This document shows positions 24,853 to 33,055 of a stretch of 64,000 nt of DNA, piece after piece. This DNA is from CALXQW01 sp031553045. GTDB taxonomy: Bacteria; Verrucomicrobiota; Verrucomicrobiia; Opitutales; Intestinicryptomonadaceae. The notes below the pieces were generated by a model. That model saw nothing but the letters and a program-made list of their open reading frames with translations, searched no databases and was not told where the DNA came from. The DNA lies in contig JAVBLZ010000001.1 in assembly GCA_031553045.1 (NCBI GenBank), positions 124,001-188,000 of the forward strand, written 5' to 3'. A program made the position numbers and the translations under genes. How positions within the stretch are numbered: position 1 is the stretch's first letter; every line of letters starts with the position of its first letter.

Positions 24853-26013
24853 TCAATCTTTAAATAGATTTTTAAAGAACGAGCCGCCCTCAGAAGGCTT
24901 ATGGTTATCGTCTCCACAGAGCACGGCATACTCCTCAAGTTTTGCACGCTGTTCCGCCGATAACTTTGTCGGAACTTCAACCGCTACCCTTACAAATTGG
25001 TCTCCCTTTTTGTCTGAGCCCAAAATGGGCATACCCTGCCCTTTAATTCTGAAAGTTGTGCCTGTCTGCGTGCCCGCAGGTATGCTCAAAGACACTTTGC
25101 CTGTGAGTGTACGCACTTCAATAGTGCCGCCCAGCGCCGCCAAAGTAAATTTAATTGGTATCTGACAATACAAGTCATTGCCGTCTCTTTCAAAGAAGTC
25201 AGACTCTGCAACTATGATGATTGCGTACAAGTCTCCATACGGACCACCGTCGCTGCCCGCATTGCCTGCGCCGCTTTTGCGCAATTTAGACCCCGTATGC
25301 ACGCCTGCTGGAATTTTGATTTTAACTTCCGCCCTCTCACGGGTTTTGCCCTCTCCGCCGCATTCAGGGCAAGGCGTCTCTATGATTTTGCCCGAACCGC
25401 CGCAAGTGGAGCATGTTTGGGTAAAGCGCATAAAGCCGTTACTTTTTGTAACAGTGCCAGAGCCTTTGCAAGTTGGGCAAGTTTTCTTTTGAGAGCCAGC
25501 CTTTGCGCCGGATCCCCCGCAGGCTTTACAAGATACGTATCTATTATACCTGATAGTTTTTTCCACACCGCTTGCGGCTTCTTCGAGAGAAATTTCAATA
25601 TCCGCCCTCATGTCGCTACCGCGTCTTGGGCCGGCCCTTTCAGACTGCGAACTGCCGCCGCCGAAAAAGTCAAACCCGCCAAAGCCACCACCGCCGCCAA
25701 AAGAGCCGCCAAAAAATTCGCTAAAAATATCCGCCGCATTGCGGAAACCGCCTGCGCCGCCGCCCGCCGAATTCATACCGCCTTGCTGAAACGCCGCATG
25801 GCCGTATCTGTCGTAAGCCGCACGTTTTTCTTCATCGCTCAAAACCTGATACGCTTCAGAAATTTGTTTAAATTTTTCTTCCGCAGTTTTATCGCCGGGG
25901 TTTTTGTCGGGGTGATATTTTACAGCCTGTTTCCTGTAAGCCTTCTTTATATCCTGCTGACTTGCGTCTTTGGTTACGCCCAAAAGCTCGTAATAATCTT
26001 CCTGCTTACTCAT
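24853..26013 (-). CDS. dnaJ: Chaperone DnaJ
   Basis: A 386-residue type I Hsp40. The J domain carries His34-Pro35-Asp36, then come a Gly/Phe-rich linker (about 70-125) and four zinc-binding repeats, CKACGGSG, CPTCKGSG, CSTCGGSG and CPECGGEG. The C-terminal substrate-binding domains are complete. It stimulates DnaK ATPase and delivers unfolded clients. grpE lies 7 bp upstream; dnaK is not in the window. Confidence 0.97.
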   Translation of the reverse strand: MSKQEDYYELLGVTKDASQQDIKKAYRKQAVKYHPDKNPGDKTAEEKFKQISEAYQVLSDEEKRAAYDRYGHAAFQQGGMNSAGGGAGGFRNAADIFSEFFGGSFGGGGGFGGFDFFGGGSSQSERAGPRRGSDMRADIEISLEEAASGVEKTIRYNRYVSCKACGGSGAKAGSQKKTCPTCKGSGTVTKSNGFMRFTQTCSTCGGSGKIIETPCPECGGEGKTRERAEVKIKIPAGVHTGSKLRKSGAGNAGSDGGPYGDLYAIIIVAESDFFERDGNDLYCQIPIKFTLAALGGTIEVRTLTGKVSLSIPAGTQTGTTFRIKGQGMPILGSDKKGDQFVRVAVEVPTKLSAEQRAKLEEYAVLCGDDNHKPSEGGSFFKNLFKD

Positions 26014-26020
26014 AAAAAGT

Positions 26021-26683
26021 TTAAGCGTCTCCTTTTGACACTACTACTGTTGCGGGGCGTATCAATCTGCCGTTTAAAGAGTATCCTATGCGCACAACCA
26101 TCATAATTTTATTTTCCGCAAAATCCTTGCTTGGCTGATGTGCAACCGCCTCATGCAAATTTGGGTCAAAATCCTCACCAAGAGGATTAATCTGCTTCAT
26201 GCCGTGGTTTTCCAAAACTTTTTTTATTTGGGTGTTAACCATGGAAATACCGTCCGCATAACCCTTTGTAGCCTCATTGCCGTTCAAGCCTGTTACCGCC
26301 ATTAACAATGCGTCCAGACAAGGTATCATATCTTCAATGATTGGAGACACTGCGTACTTTGCAAGCTCCTCCTTCTCACGCACTACTTTGCGCTTGTAAG
26401 TGTCAAAATCGGCGACGGTGCGCATATACAAATCTCTATTTTTGTCGGCAGCCTCAGTTGCTTTTGCAAGCTGGAGCATAACTTCGCCAAAGGCGGTATG
26501 GGCGTCTTCCGGCATGCCTTGACAGCCGCATCCGCCCTCAGATTCACATTTGCAAGTGCCCTCTGATGCACACTGAACACCCTCCGAACACTCATTTTCA
26601 ACAGCCTCAGAGCCGCAACAGCAAGATTTTTTATTTTCCGCAGAATTCATGTCTTGATTTTTTTTATCTTTTCTTTCGCTCAT
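26021..26683 (-). CDS. grpE: GrpE nucleotide exchange factor with a Cys-rich N-terminus
   Basis: A 220-residue DnaK nucleotide exchange factor. The long helix (about 65-115, RDLYMRTVADFDTYKRK) and the C-terminal beta-wing (LGEDFDPNLHEAVAH) are typical. The first 56 residues are not: nine cysteines lie at 21, 22, 23, 32, 38, 44, 46, 52 and 54, among Gly, Ser and Glu. That tail could bind metal or sense redox state; this is inference. The gene overlaps nothing and precedes dnaJ by 7 bp. Confidence 0.93.
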   Translation of the reverse strand: MSERKDKKNQDMNSAENKKSCCCGSEAVENECSEGVQCASEGTCKCESEGGCGCQGMPEDAHTAFGEVMLQLAKATEAADKNRDLYMRTVADFDTYKRKVVREKEELAKYAVSPIIEDMIPCLDALLMAVTGLNGNEATKGYADGISMVNTQIKKVLENHGMKQINPLGEDFDPNLHEAVAHQPSKDFAENKIMMVVRIGYSLNGRLIRPATVVVSKGDA

Positions 26684-26684
26684 A

Positions 26685-27356
26685 TTAACGCCTGTTATTT
26701 AAAATTGATAGCATATACAAAAGCCAGCCCAAGCTTGTTATAAACGCAGCAACATAGGTAAACGCCGCCGCATCCAAAGTTTCTTCCACGCCGTCTTGTT
26801 CATCCCTGCCGACGATATTAAGCTCTTGCAGTTGAAGTTTTGCCCTTGTAGAGGCGTTGAATTCGACAGGCAAAGTTACAAGTTGAAAAATTGCTATCAC
26901 AAGATATGCAAAAATACCAATATAAATCGGCAATAAAGACCCCATAAACAGGAAACCGCCAAACATAACTATGGGCAGCAAGCTTGAAGCCACATTCGTA
27001 ATTGGTATGATTGCCATGCGTAAATTTAAGGGCGCATAATTTTGCTTGTGCTGAATTGCGTGCCCCGCTTCATGCGCTGCCACGCCCAAAGCCGCCAAAC
27101 TTGTGCCCATATAGTTTTCAGAGCTAAGAGCCAGAGTCTTTGTGGTGGGGTTGTAGTGGTCTGTAAGATGCCCTTTAACCTCGGTAATTTTCACGTCATA
27201 AATACCGGCGGAATGCATGACACTTAGCGCCGCTTCAGCCCCCGTAATGCCGCTTCTGGAACGGCGTTTTGAGTTTTTTGCATAAGCGCTTGAAATGCGC
27301 ATTTGCGCATAAAGACCTATTAGAATTGGAATGACTATCAGTATTAAAAAATTCAT
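26685..27356 (-). CDS. YugP-like membrane zinc metallopeptidase
   Basis: A 223-residue neutral zinc metallopeptidase of the YugP type. It begins with a transmembrane helix (MNFLILIVIPILIGLY), carries the zinc motif HEAGH near the middle (GVAAHEAGHAIQH), and has two or three hydrophobic segments after it, ending with one near the C-terminus. The ATG at 27356 starts directly at the first helix; the frame continues to a TTG at 27386. Substrates are unknown. It sits 1 bp upstream of grpE, suggesting a protein quality-control group. Confidence 0.82.
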   Translation of the reverse strand: MNFLILIVIPILIGLYAQMRISSAYAKNSKRRSRSGITGAEAALSVMHSAGIYDVKITEVKGHLTDHYNPTTKTLALSSENYMGTSLAALGVAAHEAGHAIQHKQNYAPLNLRMAIIPITNVASSLLPIVMFGGFLFMGSLLPIYIGIFAYLVIAIFQLVTLPVEFNASTRAKLQLQELNIVGRDEQDGVEETLDAAAFTYVAAFITSLGWLLYMLSILNNRR

Positions 27357-27391
27357 GGCAATATTATCGTAAACAATTACAAACAATTAAG

Positions 27392-27421
27392 CATTCCCGC
27401 TTTTTTGAAAAAACGGAAATG
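27392..27421 (-). terminator. Stem-loop between citrate synthase and the protease gene
   Basis: On the minus strand CATTTCCG and CGGGAATG pair with one G-T wobble, and the T6/A6 tracts between them extend the stem. No T-run follows the stem, so complete termination is doubtful. It may reduce read-through from citrate synthase into the protease-grpE-dnaJ segment. Confidence 0.35.
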
Positions 27422-27437
27422 TCAAAACTTGATAGTT

Positions 27438-28793
27438 TTAGATGTTTGAAGACTCCGCCTCGCAATCAGAATCTGCCACTATGTCGCCCCTGTCTCTCAT
27501 TTTCACATAAGGTCTGGTGGGGTGCCCAATGTAGAGCTGTCTTGGGCGTATGATTCTAGCCTTAGAGTTGGTTGCAACTTCACGCCAATGGGCTATCCAA
27601 CCTGGCATTCTGCCTATTGCAAAGAGCACCGTAAACATATCGACAGGCAAGCCTATTGCCTTAAGTATTATGCCGCTATAAAAGTCAACATTGGGATACA
27701 AATTTCTGCCTGTGAAATAGGGGTCGTTAAGAGCTTTTTCTTCAAGGCGCAAGGCTATATCTAAAAGCGGGTCGCGCTGTTTGCGCATCATAACTTTAAA
27801 GACTTTTTCTGCGGCGTTTTTGAGAATTTTTGCCCTTGGGTCGTAAGCCTTGTACACTCTGTGTCCAAAGCCCATAAGTCTTGATTTGCCCGTTTTTGCC
27901 GCCTCAATAAACCTTGTACCGTCATCGCCAGAACGGTGGATTTCCTCAAGCATTTTGATGACATCCATATTTGCGCCGCCATGCCTAGGCCCCCACAGAC
28001 CGCACACGCCCGCAGATACCGAAGCAAACAAGTTTGCGCTGCTGCTTACAACCATTCTGACGGTTGATGTAGAGCAGTTTTGCTCATGATCTGCGTGCAA
28101 TAACAATATCAAATCCAAAGCCTTTGTAACGTCGTCATGCGGATAATATTCATGATAGGGCTCTGAGAACATCATGTGCAGCAAATTCTGGCAGTAGCCC
28201 AAATCTTTTTTGGGGTAAATAAGCGGCAGACCGTTTTTCATGCGGTATGTCATGGCTGCGATAGTGCGCACTTTGCTTAGAAGCAAGGTTGCCGCACTGT
28301 CAAAATGCTCCAAATCTTGCTCTCTTTGGTTTGTAACCATTTCAGGATAGTAACAGCCCAAAGAGTTTAAGAGAGCAGAAAGAATGCTCATCGGGTGCGC
28401 CGTAAAAGGAAATGCACCCTTAAAGAAATGCAACATTGATTCATGCAAATTTGCGTTTCGCAAAACTTTTTGAGAAAACTCGCTCATCTGTTTGCGGTCG
28501 GGCAAGTCTCCATAAATCAGCAGGTGTGCGGTTTCTATAAAAGTTGAATTTTCCGCAAGAACTTCAATGGGCATGCCCCTGTAAAATAGCTGGCCTTTTT
28601 CACCGTCGATGAATGTGATTGCGCTTTCGCACGCCCCCGTATTGCCGAAGCCGTCGTCTAAAGTGATACAACCCGTAGTGGAGCGCAAAGACCTTATATC
28701 TATGGCTTTTTCACCCATAGTGCCCGCAAGCAGGGGCAATTCATAGGTTTCTTTGCCTATGGTCAACTTTGCTGTGTTTTTAGAGTCTGACAT
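27438..28793 (-). CDS. gltA: Citrate synthase
   Basis: A 451-residue type II-like citrate synthase condensing oxaloacetate with acetyl-CoA. Visible motifs are DHEQNCSTSTVRMV with the active-site His region, GPRHGGANMDV, and GFGHRVYKAYDPRA holding the second catalytic His. The N-terminal small beta domain (LTIGKETYELPLL) is that of long-form enzymes. I chose the ATG at 28793; a TTG nine bases upstream is possible. With no other TCA genes nearby, it may serve glutamate synthesis. Confidence 0.95.
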   Translation of the reverse strand: MSDSKNTAKLTIGKETYELPLLAGTMGEKAIDIRSLRSTTGCITLDDGFGNTGACESAITFIDGEKGQLFYRGMPIEVLAENSTFIETAHLLIYGDLPDRKQMSEFSQKVLRNANLHESMLHFFKGAFPFTAHPMSILSALLNSLGCYYPEMVTNQREQDLEHFDSAATLLLSKVRTIAAMTYRMKNGLPLIYPKKDLGYCQNLLHMMFSEPYHEYYPHDDVTKALDLILLLHADHEQNCSTSTVRMVVSSSANLFASVSAGVCGLWGPRHGGANMDVIKMLEEIHRSGDDGTRFIEAAKTGKSRLMGFGHRVYKAYDPRAKILKNAAEKVFKVMMRKQRDPLLDIALRLEEKALNDPYFTGRNLYPNVDFYSGIILKAIGLPVDMFTVLFAIGRMPGWIAHWREVATNSKARIIRPRQLYIGHPTRPYVKMRDRGDIVADSDCEAESSNI

Positions 28794-28808
28794 AATTTTC
28801 AATTTTGA

Positions 28809-29432
28809 TTAACCCAACAATTCAAGAAAATTCTTATACAACTGCAAGCCCTTTGTTTGACTTTTTTCCGGATGAAATTGAGTTGCAAGTATGCGTCCTT
28901 TTGCCACGGCGCTTGTAAATTCAAGACCGCCATAAGTGGTTTTGCCGTATATTATTTCCGTATCAGGCGTATCCAGATAATAACTGTGGACAAAATAAAA
29001 CTGGTCGGAATGCCTTATATCTTTGAGATACGCAGGGTGTTTGTCTGAAAAATCCACATTGTCCCAGCCCATGTGTGGGATTTTATAGCCCTTGGGCAAA
29101 TTCATTTTTTTAACGCTGCCCTTGAATGCGCCAATGCACTCCACGCCGCCGCCTTCTTCAGAAAATTCAAACAAAGCCTGCATTCCAAGACAGATTCCAA
29201 AAAACGGCCTGTCCGCCGCAATCCACTCCCTTATTGCTTCAGTAAAACCTTTGGCGTTAAGAAGCTTCATGGAATCTGCAATAGCGCCCTGACCCGGAAA
29301 GACTATAATATCGTCGTCTTTTACTTGGGATGCCGAAAAAACCAGCCGAGACTCCGCACCCGCACTCTCCCAAGCCTTTAAGACGCTGCAAAGATTACCC
29401 ATTCCGTAATCTATCACCGCAACTTTTTGCAT
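28809..29432 (-). CDS. hisH: Imidazole glycerol phosphate synthase, glutaminase subunit
   Basis: A 207-residue class I glutamine amidotransferase that feeds ammonia to HisF in histidine synthesis. The nucleophile is Cys81 in FFGICLGMQ and the His/Glu pair is in TQFHPEKS near the C-terminus. The N-terminal VIDYGMGNL is diagnostic for HisH. It lies 3 bp after hisB. The partner hisF and hisA are not in the window, so the pathway genes are dispersed. Confidence 0.95.
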   Translation of the reverse strand: MQKVAVIDYGMGNLCSVLKAWESAGAESRLVFSASQVKDDDIIVFPGQGAIADSMKLLNAKGFTEAIREWIAADRPFFGICLGMQALFEFSEEGGGVECIGAFKGSVKKMNLPKGYKIPHMGWDNVDFSDKHPAYLKDIRHSDQFYFVHSYYLDTPDTEIIYGKTTYGGLEFTSAVAKGRILATQFHPEKSQTKGLQLYKNFLELLG

Positions 29433-29435
29433 CGT

Positions 29436-30035
29436 CTAGATTTCCCCTTTTGTGGTGGGCAAATTGTCGCCCCTTCTTGGGTCTTTCAAGACCGCCATGG
29501 AAAGCGCCTTTGCAAAGCACTTGAATATGCCTTCCGCAACGTGATGAGGTTCACCGCCGTATTCGAGATTTATATGCAAATTTGCGCCCGCCTCATTTGC
29601 GAATGCCTGAAAAAACTCTTTACAAAGAGCCAAGTTGAAATCTCTGACCCACGCATTAGAGCCTGAATCGGCATTGTAAACTAGATACGCCCTGTTAGAC
29701 AAATCCAACGCCACCCTGACCAAAGTTTCATCCATTGGCAGAATAAAAAAGCCGTATCTGTTTATGCCCGCCTTGTTGCCCAATGCGTCTTTAACAGCCT
29801 TGCCCAGCACTATGCCAACGTCTTCCACAGTGTGGTGATAGTCAATTTCTATATCGCCCTTGGCTTTTAGCTTGATGTCAAAAAGCCCATGCCTTGCAAA
29901 AAGCTCAAGCATATGGTCAAAGAACGCCACGCCTGTTTTGACGTCGTAATTCCCACTGCCGTCTAAGTTTATTTCCAGAGATATCTGGGTTTCTTTCGTG
30001 TTTCTCTCTATTTTTGCTGTGCGCTTTTTATCCAT
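29436..30035 (-). CDS. hisB: Imidazoleglycerol-phosphate dehydratase
   Basis: A 199-residue Mn-dependent dehydratase, the monofunctional form without the phosphatase domain. The motifs FFDHMLELFARHG and DYHHTVEDVGI supply the metal-binding histidines of the first half, and PHHVAEGIFKCFAKAL the second. It catalyses step 6 of histidine synthesis. The start overlaps the hisC end by 28 bp, so the two are probably translationally coupled. Confidence 0.96.
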   Translation of the reverse strand: MDKKRTAKIERNTKETQISLEINLDGSGNYDVKTGVAFFDHMLELFARHGLFDIKLKAKGDIEIDYHHTVEDVGIVLGKAVKDALGNKAGINRYGFFILPMDETLVRVALDLSNRAYLVYNADSGSNAWVRDFNLALCKEFFQAFANEAGANLHINLEYGGEPHHVAEGIFKCFAKALSMAVLKDPRRGDNLPTTKGEI

Positions 30036-31135
30036 CTTGATACGCTTTCTTTAAATGCTTTCATCTCATCATTGTTACCTATTGTAATCCTCAAAAAGTC
30101 GTTGATATTTTCATCTTTTGCAAAATACCTGACCAAAATTTTGTCAGCTTTAAGGCTTTCATAAAGGCTTGCTGCAACTTTTGCGCCAAACTCGCCGCCC
30201 TTATTTTCAGGGCTTACAAATATAAAATTTGCGCTGCTCTTGAAATAAGCCCAGCCCAATTTGTCGAAAAACTTTTCCAGATTCTCTCTGGTTTTGCAAA
30301 CCTGCTTGCGGAATTTATCGTAATACTTTACGTCTTTTAAAGCGGCAATTCCCGCAACTTGCGCAAGCCTGTCTATGTTGTAACTGTCCCGCACCCTGTC
30401 TAAAATTTCTATGATTTCAGAGCTTGCAAGCGCCCAGCCTATGCGCATTCCGGCAAGCGCCCAACCCTTTGATGTTGTGCCTACAACTATAACATTGTTG
30501 TATTTTTTCACCAATAAAGAGGCGCTAAAATCCGCAAATGGGGCATAAGCTTCATCAATCAAAACCAAACCGTCGAAGCCAACCACAAGCTTTTCAATCT
30601 CTGCAAGACTGAAGCCGTAGGCAGTGGGGGCGTTGGGACTTGTGAGAAAAAATATGTTTGCGCCTGAAGAAAATATCTTCTGGTAAGGCAAGCGCATGTT
30701 TTTTTCAAAACCCAATTCTATATACTCGGCATTTTGGATTTTCGCCAAAACAGGATATAGGGAATAACTGGGCTTCATTGCCGCAATTTTAAGTCCAAAG
30801 CCGCTAAACGCACGCACCGCCAAATTGAGCACGTCGTCAGACCCGTTGCCCGCAATCACGTTTTTTTCTTCCAGCTTGTAATAGTTTGCAATGGCTTTTC
30901 GCAAAGCGGAACTTTCAGGGTTTGGGTACAGACGCAATTTTGCATCTTGACCATCTTCAAGCTCCGCAATTATCGCCTCTTTAACTTTTGGGCTGGGCGG
31001 GTACGGAAATTCATTTGTGTTCAGCTTTATCCAATCCGGCTCATTTGGCTGTTCGCCAGGGGTATAAGCCGACATTGCCGCAACGCATTTTGCGGTTTTG
31101 AATATGGCTTTAAATTCTTTTTTTTGATTTGTCAC
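30008..31135 (-). CDS. hisC: Histidinol-phosphate aminotransferase
   Basis: A 375-residue PLP-dependent fold type I aminotransferase. The Schiff-base lysine is in TTSKGWALAGMRIGW, with NGSDDVLN near residue 98 and the PN-AP segment (TSPNAPT) conserved. It makes histidinol phosphate from imidazole acetol phosphate, and in some organisms also aminates aromatic precursors, which would suit the aroC gene close by. It overlaps the P-loop gene by 4 bp. Confidence 0.94.
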   Translation of the reverse strand: MTNQKKEFKAIFKTAKCVAAMSAYTPGEQPNEPDWIKLNTNEFPYPPSPKVKEAIIAELEDGQDAKLRLYPNPESSALRKAIANYYKLEEKNVIAGNGSDDVLNLAVRAFSGFGLKIAAMKPSYSLYPVLAKIQNAEYIELGFEKNMRLPYQKIFSSGANIFFLTSPNAPTAYGFSLAEIEKLVVGFDGLVLIDEAYAPFADFSASLLVKKYNNVIVVGTTSKGWALAGMRIGWALASSEIIEILDRVRDSYNIDRLAQVAGIAALKDVKYYDKFRKQVCKTRENLEKFFDKLGWAYFKSSANFIFVSPENKGGEFGAKVAASLYESLKADKILVRYFAKDENINDFLRITIGNNDEMKAFKESVSRWIKSAQQK

Positions 31136-31917
31136 TGTTTTTGGTTTTCAAATTTTTCACGCAGTTTAATCATGTCGGGCAGGGGTTTTAAGAGCATTCC
31201 GTTCTCCGCCCTTTCAAGATAAATGTCCGGTTTCTTTGTTATGTCAAAAGGTTCTTCAGGCAGATTGTCTTCATCCAAATCCAAGTCGTCAATGGCGTCA
31301 TAGTCGTCAAAATAAACGCTGATTCTTCTGGCTTCGTCTATGGTAAGCTGCATTGCGTTGTCAACCTTGCAACCCTTCTTTACATTGACGTACAAATGCG
31401 GATGAAAAGCTTTCTCATACTTATCCAATATGTCGTGCATTTGCTTTTGGCTCAGGTTTTCCCTGTTTGCTAAAAATAAGCAATCGCTGAAGTGTGCAAC
31501 GGCGTCAAAATATGGAGCAGCCTTGTCCTTTTCGGCATTGAACAAAGCGCAGTCAACAAAACCCCAAATGCGCACAAGACGCACAAAGCCCCTGTCGCAA
31601 AGGGTTTTAAAGAACTCTATCTGCGAGGCAAGCTCTACGGTGGAGTCGCTTACATAAATTACATTCGTAAATTTTTGAGCGTCTTTGCCCTCCAAAATTT
31701 TTACGACATCTTCAGTATTTGAATACAACACAAGCCCACCCAAAGCCGAGTCTGAAATTTTTGCGGCATATTCCTTGCTAGGCTCATTTTTTGAGACAAA
31801 GACAGCCGTAAAATCAGTTTCTAAAAACCCGTTTTCAAGGATGTCATAGACAGTGCCTATCCTGCCGCTGCCCACAGAACCCAAGACTAAATATGCTTTA
31901 ATGGGAAAGTTATTCAT
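31132..31917 (-). CDS. CobW-like P-loop protein with a degenerate nucleotide site
   Basis: A 261-residue protein of uncertain function. The first strand leads to GSVGSGRIG (13-21), which has the position of a Walker A loop but Arg in place of Lys and no following Ser/Thr. The spacing of later blocks (VIYVSDST; FVRLVRIWGFVDC; HFSDCLFLANREN) recalls CobW/UreG-type GTPases. An acidic stretch (DDYDAIDDLDLDEDN) lies near residue 220. The ATG at 31917 overlaps the aroC stop by 4 bp; frame upstream lies inside aroC. Whether it binds nucleotide is open. Confidence 0.55.
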   Translation of the reverse strand: MNNFPIKAYLVLGSVGSGRIGTVYDILENGFLETDFTAVFVSKNEPSKEYAAKISDSALGGLVLYSNTEDVVKILEGKDAQKFTNVIYVSDSTVELASQIEFFKTLCDRGFVRLVRIWGFVDCALFNAEKDKAAPYFDAVAHFSDCLFLANRENLSQKQMHDILDKYEKAFHPHLYVNVKKGCKVDNAMQLTIDEARRISVYFDDYDAIDDLDLDEDNLPEEPFDITKKPDIYLERAENGMLLKPLPDMIKLREKFENQKQ

Positions 31918-32987
31918 AATTTTCTGGCGTTGTTTTTCATTTTTAAATCCAGCAATACAAGCGCTGTCATTGCCTCCACAACGGGCACTGCCCTTGGCGC
32001 TACACAAGGGTCATGCCGACCCTTGCCCTCAAAGCTGACAGCCTCAAGATTCCTATTCAAAGTTTTTTGCGCTTTCAAAATTGTTGCGGTGGGTTTTAGC
32101 GCAATTTTAAAGTCTAGCATTGTTCCCGCAGAAATGCCGCCCAATACGCCGCCCGCATTGTTTGTCTTTGTGGCAACATTCCCAGATTCGTCGATATAAA
32201 ATTCATCATTATGCATAGAGCCAAACATTCTTGCCCCTGCAAAACCGCTACCAATTTCAAAACCTTTTACCGCAGGTATGGAAAGCATTGCGAGGGCAAG
32301 CATGGCATCCAGCTTGTCAAAGCAAGGTTCTCCCAGCCCGGCTTCCAAACCAGCAACCCTGCAACGCACCACAGCCCCCAGACTGTCGCCCTGACTTTTT
32401 GCCCTGACAATAAATTCTTCCATCTTTGAGCTTGTCGCTTTATCTGGGCAACGTACGGGGCTTTGTTCCACATCTTCAAGAGTTGGTATTCCAGAAATAT
32501 TTGGCATTGATATTGAATTTACGCTTTCAACCCACGCCCTGATTTCAACACCTTTCAAAATTTTTTTTGCAACTGCGCCTGCCGCAACCCTTGCAATAGT
32601 TTCTCTTGCGGAGCTTCTGCCGCCGCCCCTAGGGTCTCTGAGTCCGAATTTTTTATCGTAGGTAAAATCGCCGTGCGACGGCCGCCAAAGTTCAGCAAGC
32701 TCGTCATAATCTTCAGAACGCTGGTTAAAATTTTCAACCACTATGCAAATTGGCGCACCCGTAGTTTTGCCTTTGTAAACGCCTGATAAAATTTTGCAGG
32801 CGTCGGCTTCTTTTCTGGGGGTTGTTACGCTGCTTTGACCGGGCTTGCGCCTGTTGAGTTCTTTTTGGATATCATCTTCCGACAAATCAAGATTGGCTGG
32901 ACATCCGTCTATGACACAACCCAAAGCCGGCCCATGGCTTTCGCCAAAACTTGCCACCCTGAATAAATCTCCAAAAATATTTCCCAT
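31914..32987 (-). CDS. aroC: Chorismate synthase
   Basis: A 357-residue FMN-dependent lyase making chorismate from EPSP, the last shared step of aromatic synthesis. Signature segments are GESHGPALGCVIDGCPA near the start, RPSHGDFTY, and GGGRSSARET. The ATG at 32987 (MGNIFGDLFRVASFG) fits the family start; the frame upstream is not conserved. It heads the hisC-hisB-hisH segment. Confidence 0.96.
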   Translation of the reverse strand: MGNIFGDLFRVASFGESHGPALGCVIDGCPANLDLSEDDIQKELNRRKPGQSSVTTPRKEADACKILSGVYKGKTTGAPICIVVENFNQRSEDYDELAELWRPSHGDFTYDKKFGLRDPRGGGRSSARETIARVAAGAVAKKILKGVEIRAWVESVNSISMPNISGIPTLEDVEQSPVRCPDKATSSKMEEFIVRAKSQGDSLGAVVRCRVAGLEAGLGEPCFDKLDAMLALAMLSIPAVKGFEIGSGFAGARMFGSMHNDEFYIDESGNVATKTNNAGGVLGGISAGTMLDFKIALKPTATILKAQKTLNRNLEAVSFEGKGRHDPCVAPRAVPVVEAMTALVLLDLKMKNNARKL

Positions 32988-33055
32988 AAGCTCTAGAATC
33001 TTATTTAAAACGTTGCCAAGCAAGCAAATTTTGCGCCCCATGCGCCAGATTCACA

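Noticed and set aside
25297..26106. A 269-codon plus-strand frame opposite dnaJ and grpE
   Set aside because: It is antisense to clear DnaJ and GrpE sequence; no start context or known domain supports it.
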